From Rheinheimera sp. UJ63 (lineage in GTDB: Bacteria; Pseudomonadota; Gammaproteobacteria; Enterobacterales; Alteromonadaceae), in contig NZ_JAKGTQ010000004.1 of NCBI RefSeq assembly GCF_021568285.1, positions 124,001-188,000 of the forward strand: a DNA stretch of 64,000 nucleotides, in the 5' to 3' direction. The first letter of the stretch is position 1. The number at the start of each line of letters is the position of its first letter. The position numbers were made by a program, and so were the translations under genes. Shown one piece after another: positions 7,874 through 15,434 of the stretch. The notes under the pieces were generated by a model that ran no database searches, was not told the DNA's origin, and worked only from the letters and a program-made list of their open reading frames with translations.

Positions 7874-8818
7874 ATGTTAGTCAATGGTGTTTGGCAAGAG
7901 AACTGGCAACCAGTTCAAAATAAGGATGAAAAAGGTCGCTTTATACGACAAACATCTTCATTTCGAAATTGGATTACACCCGATGGTTCTCCCGGCATAA
8001 CTGGTGAGGGTGGTTTTAAAGCGGAGGCTAATCGATATCACTTGTACGTTGCCTATATTTGTCCTTGGGCAAGCCGCACCTTAATGGCGAGAGTCTTAAA
8101 AGGTTTGGAAGATATTATTTCTGTTTCAGTGGTTAACCCCAAACTAATGAATCAAGGGTGGCAGTTTGGTGGCTTTAAAGATAGTGACCATGATGATCTA
8201 AATGGGGCGACCTATTTACATGAGCTATACACCGAAGTCACACCAGATTTTACTGGCCGAGCAACCGTACCTGTTTTATGGGATAAAAAAACACAGACTA
8301 TCGTAAATAATGAGTCAGCGGATATTGTTCGAATGTTTAATACCGCGTTTGTTGAGATTGTTGGCGAAGGTTTGGATTTGGTACCTAGGGCGTTAGAGGG
8401 GCAAATTGATGTGTTCAACGACTATATATATTCCAATCTCAATAACGGTGTTTATGAGGCAGGTTTTGCGTCCACTCAAGAAGCTTATGAAGAGGCTTAT
8501 GAAAAAGTATTTACGGCGCTCGACTCGATGGAACAAAAGCTAGCAGATGGGCGTAAATTCCTTTTAGGTGAAGCATTCACTGAGTCAGATATACGTTTAT
8601 TTGCGACCCTGATCCGATTCGATGTTGCTTATTACGGGCTATTCAAATGTAATCGAAACATGATCAAAGAGATGCCAAAGCTCCATGCTTATATGTATCG
8701 CATTTTGTCGATGAAGGGCATTGAGAGCACAGTCAATATTGAACACATAAAGGCAGGTTATTACTCGATAAAGGCGCTGAACCCAATGGGAATTGTTCCT
8801 GTAGGCCCTTGGTTTTAA
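7874..8818 (+). CDS. yqjG: Glutathionyl-hydroquinone reductase (YqjG/Xi-class GST)
   Basis: 314 residues. The thioredoxin-fold domain has catalytic Cys63 in YICPWASR, and the C-terminal helical GST domain (about 165-300) ends in a conserved extension (AGYYSIKALNPMGIVP). Length and motifs fit Xi-class enzymes (YqjG, PcpF, ECM4), which reduce S-glutathionyl-hydroquinones to hydroquinone plus glutathione disulfide. The enzyme is cytoplasmic. It is the second gene of the DoxX operon. The preceding 110-bp spacer holds only weak dyads, so co-transcription with DoxX is probable but not certain. The dioxygenase gene follows after 17 bp. Confidence 0.9.
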   Translation: MLVNGVWQENWQPVQNKDEKGRFIRQTSSFRNWITPDGSPGITGEGGFKAEANRYHLYVAYICPWASRTLMARVLKGLEDIISVSVVNPKLMNQGWQFGGFKDSDHDDLNGATYLHELYTEVTPDFTGRATVPVLWDKKTQTIVNNESADIVRMFNTAFVEIVGEGLDLVPRALEGQIDVFNDYIYSNLNNGVYEAGFASTQEAYEEAYEKVFTALDSMEQKLADGRKFLLGEAFTESDIRLFATLIRFDVAYYGLFKCNRNMIKEMPKLHAYMYRILSMKGIESTVNIEHIKAGYYSIKALNPMGIVPVGPWF

Positions 8819-8835
8819 AACTAACCGGAATTTAT

Positions 8836-9639
8836 ATGAAATCGAAACGAAGTATTGTCTACCTTTCTCATGGCGGCGGCCCCATGCCGTTATTGGGAGA
8901 TCCTGATCATGACGAAATGATCAAAACTCTCAAAGAAATCGCGGCAGAAGTGGGTAAACCTAGCACAATATTGGTGATGAGCGCCCATTGGGAGGCACGT
9001 TTACCGACAGTAACGTCAGGAATAAGTCCTGGAATTATCTATGACTACGTTGGGTTTCCAAAAGAATCGTATGAGATCCAATATCCCGCTCCGGGTGAAC
9101 CAGAATTGGCAGAGTGTGTTGTCAAGGCACTTAAAAAGCACGGTATCGACGCTGCGAAAGATGATCAACAGCGTTTTGATCATGGCTTATTTGTACCACT
9201 TAAGATCATGTACCCTGAATTTGATATTCCATGTGTGCAGCTTTCCTTAGAATACACTCTAGATCCCTTACTGCACATTCAGATAGGTAATGCATTGAAA
9301 TCGCTGGATTGGGATAATCTACTGGTCTTAGGATCTGGCTCTTCATTCCACAACATACGTGCATTTTTTACCCCAGATGCTCAAGGCGCGCTCGCCAATA
9401 ATATTGCTTTTGATGAGTGGCTCAGGGAAACGATAAATGATGAGAGTCTGTCAGAACAGGAAAGACTGGAAAGACTCGTAAATTGGACGTCGGCCCCAGG
9501 AGCTAGGTATTGTCATCCAAGAGAAGAGCACTTAATTCCTCTACACGTTTGTTACGGCATGGCTACGAAATCTAGCTCTAAAACGTATAGAGCGGAAATA
9601 ATGAAAAAACAGTTTTCAATGTTTTATTGGGGGGAATGA
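8836..9639 (+). CDS. DODA-type class III extradiol ring-cleavage dioxygenase (YgiD-like)
   Basis: 267 residues from ATG 8836. The LigB-superfamily layout is clear: LSHGGGPMPLLGD at the N-terminus (first metal-ligand His), SAHWEA (second), FDHGLFVPLKIMYP (catalytic His) and GSGSSFHN. It is closest to YgiD/4,5-DOPA extradiol dioxygenases, which open catechol rings using a non-haem metal ion. The substrate here is unknown. With the preceding GHR gene it would give a route that first removes glutathione from a quinone conjugate and then opens the resulting catechol-like ring; this is inference. Its stop codon lies about 50 bp from the integrase remnant. Confidence 0.87.
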   Translation: MKSKRSIVYLSHGGGPMPLLGDPDHDEMIKTLKEIAAEVGKPSTILVMSAHWEARLPTVTSGISPGIIYDYVGFPKESYEIQYPAPGEPELAECVVKALKKHGIDAAKDDQQRFDHGLFVPLKIMYPEFDIPCVQLSLEYTLDPLLHIQIGNALKSLDWDNLLVLGSGSSFHNIRAFFTPDAQGALANNIAFDEWLRETINDESLSEQERLERLVNWTSAPGARYCHPREEHLIPLHVCYGMATKSSSKTYRAEIMKKQFSMFYWGE

Positions 9640-9688
9640 GAACAGTTGCTTGCGAAATAGTGCGTTTGAAACTGTTCGAGAACTCATA

Positions 9689-9793
9689 ATTTGCCAGCTT
9701 TAGGGCCTGTATTTCTGCGCTGGGTGCGATACCTTGTGCTAATTGCTTGCGTGCCTCGTCTCGAGCATGTCTCGCATCTTTTAAACTAACCTC
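9689..9793 (-). pseudogene. Tyrosine integrase fragment (P4-like, DUF4102 region)
   Basis: Read on the minus strand, about 35 codons give EVSLKDARHARDEARKQLAQ, then GIAPSAEIQALKLAN. This is the N-terminal arm-binding region (about residues 60-100) of P4-type integrases, whose consensus includes SLxEARxxRDEARxLLAxGxDP. The flanking codons of the open frame do not continue the family, and no catalytic domain (R-H-R-Y) is present. It lies about 190 bp from the ssrA 3' end in the position typical of an ssrA-specific integrase gene. It is clearly a remnant. Confidence 0.8.
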
Positions 9794-9920
9794 CGATAAT
9801 ATAGTACTTTTTTGCTGTAGGGTATCGGTTTTGGCGCTGATCACGATACCCCGCAAAAATACCCTAAAACATACGGGGTATCTGTTAGAACATAGTAGAC
9901 CAGCATAGAATGGCAGGCAA

Positions 9921-9948
9921 TAAAAAACCCAGCAATTACGCTGGGTTC
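9921..9948 (-). terminator. ssrA terminator
   Basis: AACCCAGC (9927-9934) and GCTGGGTT (9941-9948) form an 8-bp stem. On the minus strand it is followed by a T-rich run (AAAAAA on plus at 9922-9928). It lies about 35 bp downstream of the tmRNA 3' end. Confidence 0.8.
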
Positions 9949-9981
9949 GTAGCCTGTTTTAGACTTGCTTAGTCTGTCATT

Positions 9982-10341
9982 TGGTGGAGCTGGCGGGAGT
10001 TGAACCCGCGTCCGAAAAACCTAGATCGTCAGTACTACATGCTTAGCCATTCATTTAGTTAACCCTATGAGCGCCGAGTGGCAGGCTATCGTCGGGCGAG
10101 CCTGATTGATTTTAACGGTTTGTCTCCAGGCGAAGACGCGACGCGATCCTATTAGGGGTGATCTTCCAGAGTCTCAGCTTATAGGCATGCGTGAGGGGAA
10201 GAGCTATCTACTGCCTATTAAGCAGCGATTGCGTAGTTTTCGTCGTTTGCGACTAGTTTTTTGCGGCTTTTTTACGAGGCCTACCGCACCTCGGCATGCA
10301 CTTAAGATTTCGTGAGTCCCGTCGAATCCAGAATCAGCCCC
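9982..10341 (-). ncRNA. ssrA: Transfer-messenger RNA (tmRNA)
   Basis: One-piece tmRNA of 360 nt. The 5' end GGGGCTGATTCTGGATTCGA (from 10341) pairs with the 3' end CAGCTCCACCA (to 9982) to form the tRNA-Ala-like acceptor; CCA is encoded. The T-arm GGGTTCAACTCCCGC is present near the 3' end. The tag reading frame (10250 down to 10218) encodes ANDENYAIAA then TAA, giving tag AANDENYAIAA once the alanine carried by tmRNA is added. It rescues stalled ribosomes together with SmpB, encoded 158 bp upstream on the same strand. Its 3' end is the integration site of the element at 6051-9993. Confidence 0.97.
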
Positions 10342-10381
10342 GAATTCTGTGGTCTAACACTAACACCTTCAGTGAGTTTCT

Positions 10382-10411
10382 AGTATACGCCTTTAATATG
10401 CTAATTACCAA
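10382..10411 (-). promoter_or_regulatory. ssrA: Candidate ssrA promoter
   Basis: On the minus strand, TTGGTA (10406-10411), an 18-bp spacer and TATACT (10382-10387) lie about 40 bp upstream of the mature tmRNA 5' end, leaving a short leader for RNase P to remove. Confidence 0.45.
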
Positions 10412-10499
10412 TGGCACAGCAGCGTGTTACTACAAACATTTTTACTTTATAAGGTTCACTTGCACGCTTTTCAAGCGTCTAATCAAAATAAAAGCCAGT

Positions 10500-10982
10500 T
10501 TAGCGTTTTGAATGCTTCATCATGCGCTCTTTTTCACGAGACCAATCGCGATCTTTAATATCATCACGTTTGTCGAAGTTTTTCTTACCTTTTGCCAAGT
10601 GAAATTCTAATTTTACCCAGCAAGCTTTCCAATACATAGCCGTGGCGATAAGGGTATAACCATCACGTTCTTTTAAGCCAATTAACTTCATCAACTCGCG
10701 TTTATGCAGTAATAACTTACGGCTGCGGTCTGGATCGCAAATGACATGGGTAGAGGCGTTATTCAAGGGTTGGATCTGCGCGCCAAACAAATAAGCTTGG
10801 CCATCTTGTAAGATGACATAAGCATCCGATAAGTTAACCTTACCGTCCCGAATACTTTTTACTTCCCAGCCTTGTAGGCTAAGACCGGCTTCAAACCGTT
10901 CTTCTAGAAAGTATTCATGGCGCGCTTTACGATTTTGCGCGATGGTGCCATTGTTCTTTTTGTTTGTTTGCTTTTTACTCAT
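10500..10982 (-). CDS. smpB: SsrA-binding protein SmpB
   Basis: 160 residues, the normal length. It contains [12 protein letters not shown], the [18 protein letters not shown] segment of the OB-fold core, [18 protein letters not shown], and the basic C-terminal tail ending [15 protein letters not shown] that folds into a helix in the mRNA channel. It binds tmRNA and delivers it to stalled ribosomes. The gene is upstream of ssrA on the same strand and divergent from ratA, the standard gammaproteobacterial arrangement. Confidence 0.97.
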   Translation of the reverse strand: MSKKQTNKKNNGTIAQNRKARHEYFLEERFEAGLSLQGWEVKSIRDGKVNLSDAYVILQDGQAYLFGAQIQPLNNASTHVICDPDRSRKLLLHKRELMKLIGLKERDGYTLIATAMYWKACWVKLEFHLAKGKKNFDKRDDIKDRDWSREKERMMKHSKR

Positions 10983-11107
10983 AATTCACTTTTTTGGCTA
11001 GTTGCAGCCATCATGTATTCATATTCAGTTATGCAGGCTACACGGTGCAAGGTTGTCGCTGGGCGTTATTCTGTTACAATCTGTGGCCTGATGTAAGGGG
11101 AGTGAGT

Positions 11108-11539
11108 ATGCCACAAATTGAGCGCAGTGCCTTGGTTTTTTACAGCGCGCAACAAATGTTTGAACTGGTAAATGATGTCGATGCTTACCCGCAATTTTTA
11201 CCAGGTTGTAGTGCTGCCAACATTGTTAGTCGTGCTGAGAAAGAGGTGGTGGCGAAGTTACATATTTCCAAGGCCGGTATTGGTCAATCTTTTACAACTC
11301 GTAATCATTTGCATCCTTTTCAACGTATTGAGATGCAATTGGTCGATGGGCCATTTAAACATTTACGTGGTGGCTGGGAGTTTGAACCTTTAAACGATCA
11401 AGCCTGCAAAGTGATTTTAAAGCTAGAGTTTGAATTTTCTAGTCGGATAATACAGTTTGCTTTTGGTAAGATTTTTCAAGAGTTAACCGCGGCCATGGTG
11501 CAGGCTTTTACACAACGGGCAAAACAAGTTTATGGATAA
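11108..11539 (+). CDS. ratA: RatA-family START/Coq10-like protein
   Basis: 143 residues from ATG 11108, preceded by GGGGAGTGAG; the longer upstream frame is not protein-like. The polyketide-cyclase/START fold is evident from [17 protein letters not shown] near the N-terminus and the GGWEFEPL strand. Members of this family are called RatA (reported in E. coli to interfere with 50S-30S association) or Coq10-like (ubiquinone binding), and sequence alone does not decide between these roles. It overlaps rnfH by 8 nt, as in E. coli ratA-ratB. Confidence 0.9.
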   Translation: MPQIERSALVFYSAQQMFELVNDVDAYPQFLPGCSAANIVSRAEKEVVAKLHISKAGIGQSFTTRNHLHPFQRIEMQLVDGPFKHLRGGWEFEPLNDQACKVILKLEFEFSSRIIQFAFGKIFQELTAAMVQAFTQRAKQVYG

Positions 11540-11885
11540 TTCCAGTGCGGGGGCGGCAGCTGCCGATCGTATTACGGTTGAAGTGGCTTATGCCTTACCT
11601 GAGCGTCAGGTGCTGTTAACACTTGCGGTAAGTCGTGTGGCAAGTATCGAACAGATTATTAAGCAGTCAGGTATTTTACAACAATTCCCACAGATCGATT
11701 TAACGTTGCAAAAAGTGGGAATTTGGAGTCGGCCGGTTAAGTTATCCGATCAGGTAAAAGAGGGCGATCGTATTGAGATTTATCGCCCATTAATTGCGGA
11801 TCCGAAAGACTTACGGCGCCGCCGAGCAGAAAAAGCAAAAGAAGAAGGCCGCGCTGATAAAGTCACGGGCGGCCGGCCAAATTAA
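11532..11885 (+). CDS. rnfH: RnfH-family ubiquitin-fold protein
   Basis: 117 residues. The beta-grasp core has [20 protein letters not shown] near the start, IGIYSRPVKL-like [12 protein letters not shown] in the middle and [20 protein letters not shown] at the end, the RnfH signature, followed by a Lys/Arg-rich tail. The function is not settled; it is named after an Rnf-cluster gene in Rhodobacter and called RatB in E. coli. It is translationally coupled to ratA through an 8-nt overlap. Confidence 0.92.
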   Translation: MDNSSAGAAAADRITVEVAYALPERQVLLTLAVSRVASIEQIIKQSGILQQFPQIDLTLQKVGIWSRPVKLSDQVKEGDRIEIYRPLIADPKDLRRRRAEKAKEEGRADKVTGGRPN

Positions 11886-12094
11886 CTACAGGTGCTTTTA
11901 AAAAGTGGTTGTGGTGATTATATGCCGAGTGAGATAAGTGAGTACACTTATCCGCTTGATACCGTGCTTAGCTCAGCGGTTTATAACGTGTTAGGCCTTT
12001 TTGTGGGTGTTTTGCCAAGCCGCTAAAGCGCTAAATTTAAACACTGCTTTATAAAGATGATGCATTGCTTGGGTCATACCCTAAACAACAAAAA

Positions 12095-12132
12095 CCGCAG
12101 ATGAAGTGCAAAGGCTTCATCTGCGGTTTTTT
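12095..12132. terminator. Strong bidirectional terminator between rnfH and bamE
   Basis: A perfect 12-bp stem (12095-12106 with 12115-12126) has an 8-nt loop, an A-run on the left and T6 on the right. It serves the converging rnfH and bamE genes. The rest of the 279-bp gap (11886-12094) shows no gene. Confidence 0.93.
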
Positions 12133-12164
12133 ATATTAACAAGCTAAGCCGCTTTGCTTAAAAA

Positions 12165-12524
12165 CTAAATATCCAGCGGTTTATCAAAGTCAGCGTGTTT
12201 AGTAAAGTCACCATTGATATTGACTAAGCGGTCTTCTTTAAACTCGACTACTAGCCGTTTTTCAAAGTTGTTACCACGACCACCTTTTAAGGCATAAAAA
12301 TAATGCCAGGTGTTGGTATCAAACGGATTGGCGGCCACAGGGTTGCCTAGGACATAAATAACTTGCTCTTTTGTCATCGCTACTCGTAGCTTATCCACGT
12401 CTTTTTGCTCTAAAAAATTACCTTGTGGAATATCAATACGGTATACCCAGCTGCTACATGCCGTGCTTAAGCCTAAAGTGGCGACGAGTAATGCTGTCTT
12501 TAATACTGCTTTCATAATGATCAT
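12165..12524 (-). CDS. bamE: Outer-membrane assembly lipoprotein BamE
   Basis: About 119 residues. A lipoprotein signal with lipobox LSTAC is followed by VYRIDIPQGNFLEQKDVDKL, MTKEQVIYVLGNPVAANPFD and TNTWHYFYA, the BamE/SmpA/OmlA fold that stabilises BamA-BamD in the beta-barrel assembly machine. Three starts are possible (TTG 12527, ATG 12524, ATG 12515) and none has a strong ribosome site; the signal peptide works with any of them. It follows recN on the minus strand, the usual gammaproteobacterial order. Confidence 0.95.
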   Translation of the reverse strand: MIIMKAVLKTALLVATLGLSTACSSWVYRIDIPQGNFLEQKDVDKLRVAMTKEQVIYVLGNPVAANPFDTNTWHYFYALKGGRGNNFEKRLVVEFKEDRLVNINGDFTKHADFDKPLDI

Positions 12525-12542
12525 CAATTTAAAGTGAATAAC

Positions 12543-12563
12543 GCTATCATACCCTATGATAGC
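12543..12563. promoter_or_regulatory. Perfect inverted repeat upstream of bamE
   Basis: GCTATCATA-CCC-TATGATAGC is a perfect 9-bp palindrome with a 3-nt centre, between the recN stop and the bamE start. No clear U-tract follows on the minus strand, so it may be an operator or RNA-processing hairpin rather than a recN terminator. Confidence 0.55.
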
Positions 12564-12582
12564 TGTGCAGAAAAACCCTGAA

Positions 12583-14256
12583 TCAGACTACAGGTGCACA
12601 TAATAGTTCCCGAGCATTAGCTAAAGCATTGGCACTGATGTTTTCACCGGCGAGTAAACGGGCAATTTCTTGGATACGTTCATCATCAGATAGCTGGCGC
12701 ATACGTGTTTCTGTGGCTTGGCCGTCAGTATATTTTTCAACAAACAATTGTTGGTGACCTTGGCTAGCGACTTGCGGTAAATGTGTTACGCAAATAATTT
12801 GTGTGCTGCGGCCTAATTGGCGTAACAGGCGACCGACACCGGCAGCCACTGGCCCACTGATCCCGACATCAACCTCATCAAAAATTAAGGTGGGTGTGGT
12901 GATCTTATCGGCTAAAATAACTTGAATGGCTAAACTGATCCGCGACAGCTCTCCACCCGAAGCGACTTTCGCCAGTGCTTGTAAGGGCTGGCCTGGGTTA
13001 GTGGAAACGGTAAAGCTAATTTGATCTAAACCCATGGCGCTAGCGTGTTCTAGTGGTAAATTTTGTAAATCAATAGCAAAGCGGGCATTAGCCATACTGA
13101 GTTCGTGCATATTTTGGGTGATTAACGCACTTAATTCTGTTGCGCCCAGTTGCCGAGCTTCTGTGAGCTTGGTTGCCGCTACTTGATACACGTCTGCCGC
13201 TTGGTTAATCGCCTGTGCTAATTCGTTTAGGCGTTTATCATGGCCGGTTAATTCAGCCAGCTGTTGGCTTAGTTGCTGATGTAACTCGGCCAGGTTTTCA
13301 ACATTAACTTGATGTTTGCGAGCTAAATTAAGCCAAGTGCCCATGCGCTCATCAATTTCTTGTAAACGCTCAGGATCCAGTTCTACTTTATCGGCATAGC
13401 GGCGTAATTCACGACTGGCTTCTTCGGTTTGCAGCAAAGCGTCATTCAACATGTTTTGCACATCTTGCAAAGCCGGATCGAGCTGAACTAATTCATCTAA
13501 TTGCTGAGTTAAATGCGATAACGCACGATAAATATTTTGGTTATCGTCATCGTACAGTTGTTGTAGGCATTGTTGGCTTTGTGTCAGTAGAGTATGGCCA
13601 TGACTCAAGCGGCTGTGTTCGGCTTCAAGTTGGTCAAATTCAGTGGCTTGTGGCGCAAATTGATCGAGCTCAGCCACTTGATATTCCAACAATTGGCGCT
13701 GGGCATCACGCTGCTGCTGCGATTGCTCCAATTGGCTAAACTCTTGCTTGAGTTGTTGCCAATAGCGATAACTTTGACGGGTTTGTTGCAGTAACTCTGG
13801 CTTACCCACAAAAGCGTCTAATAATTGGCGTTGATAATCGGCTTTTTGCAGTAATTGATGTGCATGTTGGCCATGAATAGCGAGCAGATGCTGCCCTAGT
13901 AGTTTTAACTGCTGTGCCGGTACTTGTACGCCATTAATATAGCCGCGTGAGCGGCCTTCAGCACTGATCACCCGCCGGACAATACACTCATTGCCCATGA
14001 GTAAATCTTGCTGTTGTAGCCAATCTTTAGCGGCGGTCAGTTGGCTGATATCGAAGGTGGCAACAATATCGGCTTTGTCTGCACCAGGGCGCAGCACTGC
14101 CGCATCGGCACGCTCTCCTAAACAAATAGCAAGAGCATCAATAGCAATGGATTTACCGGCACCGGTTTCTCCAGTAATGGTTGACATACCTGCGGCCCAG
14201 TCAATTTCCAGCGCTCGCACTATAGCAAAGTTACTGATATGAAGATGACACAGCAT
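12583..14256 (-). CDS. recN: DNA repair protein RecN
   Basis: 557 residues, normal length for this SMC-like ATPase. Walker A GETGAGKS lies at 29-36. The centre is a Gln/Glu-rich coiled coil (about 150-360). The C-terminal signature VASGGELSRISLAIQVI and Walker B TLIFDEVDVGISG complete the ATPase head. RecN acts early in double-strand-break repair. The ribosome site GGAGTGGG lies just before ATG 14256, and two LexA boxes lie immediately upstream, so it is SOS-induced. Confidence 0.97.
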   Translation of the reverse strand: MLCHLHISNFAIVRALEIDWAAGMSTITGETGAGKSIAIDALAICLGERADAAVLRPGADKADIVATFDISQLTAAKDWLQQQDLLMGNECIVRRVISAEGRSRGYINGVQVPAQQLKLLGQHLLAIHGQHAHQLLQKADYQRQLLDAFVGKPELLQQTRQSYRYWQQLKQEFSQLEQSQQQRDAQRQLLEYQVAELDQFAPQATEFDQLEAEHSRLSHGHTLLTQSQQCLQQLYDDDNQNIYRALSHLTQQLDELVQLDPALQDVQNMLNDALLQTEEASRELRRYADKVELDPERLQEIDERMGTWLNLARKHQVNVENLAELHQQLSQQLAELTGHDKRLNELAQAINQAADVYQVAATKLTEARQLGATELSALITQNMHELSMANARFAIDLQNLPLEHASAMGLDQISFTVSTNPGQPLQALAKVASGGELSRISLAIQVILADKITTPTLIFDEVDVGISGPVAAGVGRLLRQLGRSTQIICVTHLPQVASQGHQQLFVEKYTDGQATETRMRQLSDDERIQEIARLLAGENISANALANARELLCAPVV

Positions 14257-14270
14257 AAACCCACTCCGGT

Positions 14271-14303
14271 TACTGTTTAAGTATACAGTGTAAATCTATA
14301 CAG
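14271..14303. promoter_or_regulatory. Two LexA (SOS) boxes upstream of recN
   Basis: Box 1 is CTGT-N8-ACAG at 14273-14288 (TACTGTTTAAGTATACAGTG), a full match to the gammaproteobacterial consensus. Box 2, offset by 15 bp, is GTGT-N8-ACAG at 14288-14303 with one mismatch. E. coli recN also carries multiple boxes. Confidence 0.88.
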
Positions 14304-14347
14304 TATTTTCTGTTTTGGCAAGTTGTCGATGCAGAAATATTTGCCGG

Positions 14348-15229
14348 TTAATACAGTTTACTGCCCCAGCCTAATTTATTGCGCAGGACATGATAATAAC
14401 TGTAGCCTGGTGGATGCACCAAGCGCAGTGGGTTGGGGTGTTTACGAATATAGATATCGTCGCCCGGCATAACAGCCAAAATAACATGGCTGTCGCAGCT
14501 TATTTGCAGATGGGCATCATTCGTTTCAGCGACTTTTAAGCGTATCTCACTGTTACCGGCAACGACTAAGGGTCTGCTACTTAAGGTATGTGGAAACATC
14601 GGCACTAAGCTCATGGCATCCAGATCCGGTGTTAAAATAGGGCCTCCACCGGATAAGGAATAGGCGGTAGAGCCTGTGGGCGTGCTGATAATTAAACCAT
14701 CAGAGCGCTGGCTATAGACAAATTCATTATTGATATAGGCCTCAAATTCAATCATGTGGGCCACTTTGTCGGCGTGTAACACTGCTTCGTTAACCGCACT
14801 GTTACTACTTTTTATACTGCCGTGTCGATGCACGGAAATTTCCAGTAAGTTACGTTTTTCTGTAACAAAGTTACCGGCCAGAACATCTTTTAGCGGTTGC
14901 TCAAAATTCTCAGGCGCCAGATCGGTTAAAAAGCCCAGATTGCCACGGTTCACGCCAAGAACGGCCACATCAAAACGGGCTAACACCCGCGCGGCGCCCA
15001 GCATATTCCCATCGCCACCTACTACAATCGCTAAATCACAGGTTTTGCCCAATTCAACCAAATCAAGGATCACCGCATCAGCCAGTTGTAAGCTTTGAGC
15101 GACTTGCTCTTCGACAAATACACTGAGGCCTTGGGTTTTTAAAAAGTGATAAAGGCTGGCCAATGTTTGATTCGCGCCAGGGTGATGGGGTTTTCCAATT
15201 AAACCAACTTTGGCAAATGTAGAGCTCAT
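14348..15229 (-). CDS. nadK: NAD kinase
   Basis: 293 residues from ATG 15229, chosen because the protein then begins [18 protein letters not shown] like E. coli NadK; the longer frame adds 23 non-conserved residues. The catalytic [11 protein letters not shown] motif (about 72-82), [11 protein letters not shown] and the substrate-binding [20 protein letters not shown] are all present. It phosphorylates NAD to NADP. It is divergent from hrcA-grpE and downstream of no close gene, matching the nadK/grpE arrangement of E. coli. Confidence 0.97.
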   Translation of the reverse strand: MSSTFAKVGLIGKPHHPGANQTLASLYHFLKTQGLSVFVEEQVAQSLQLADAVILDLVELGKTCDLAIVVGGDGNMLGAARVLARFDVAVLGVNRGNLGFLTDLAPENFEQPLKDVLAGNFVTEKRNLLEISVHRHGSIKSSNSAVNEAVLHADKVAHMIEFEAYINNEFVYSQRSDGLIISTPTGSTAYSLSGGGPILTPDLDAMSLVPMFPHTLSSRPLVVAGNSEIRLKVAETNDAHLQISCDSHVILAVMPGDDIYIRKHPNPLRLVHPPGYSYYHVLRNKLGWGSKLY

Positions 15230-15377
15230 AGCAACAGTCTTCCTTATCCAGACCCGTTCAGTATATACATAACCCACAAGAAGTTGCAGCCTTGTCAATC
15301 AACTAAGCTTTTGGGCAAAGCGCTATGGACTTAACTTTTTAGACAAAACAGCTTTATCGAGCGATTATGCAAAACTG

Positions 15378-15405
15378 CTTGAATTTGAAAATAAAAACCC
15401 CATTA
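15378..15405 (+). promoter_or_regulatory. Sigma-32 promoter of hrcA-grpE
   Basis: CTTGAAT (15378-15384), a 13-bp spacer and CCCCATTA (15398-15405) match the heat-shock consensus CTTGAAA/CCCCATNT closely. It lies 30 bp upstream of the hrcA start. Confidence 0.85.
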
Positions 15406-15434
15406 CCTCTTTAACTGAATTACAGGTATTGCGC

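Larger units (their letters stand above)
6051..9993. mobile_element. Decayed integrative element at the 3' end of ssrA
   Basis: The last 12 bases of the tmRNA gene (TGGTGGAGCTGG on the plus strand, 9982-9993) recur exactly at 6051-6062, and each copy is followed on the minus strand by its own terminator. Between them lie a tyrosine-recombinase fragment next to ssrA (9689-9793) and four intact genes with a lower-GC look than the flanks. The layout is that of an element that integrated into ssrA, rebuilt the gene's 3' end and pushed the original end about 3.9 kb away. The integrase is broken, so the element should be immobile. The 12-bp repeat is short; if three bases are gapped the similarity extends to about 16. 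Confidence 0.75.

Noticed and set aside
15299-15434. CIRCE element upstream of hrcA
   Set aside because: No TTAGCACTC/GAGTGCTAA pair or near match is present here or in the dnaK upstream region.
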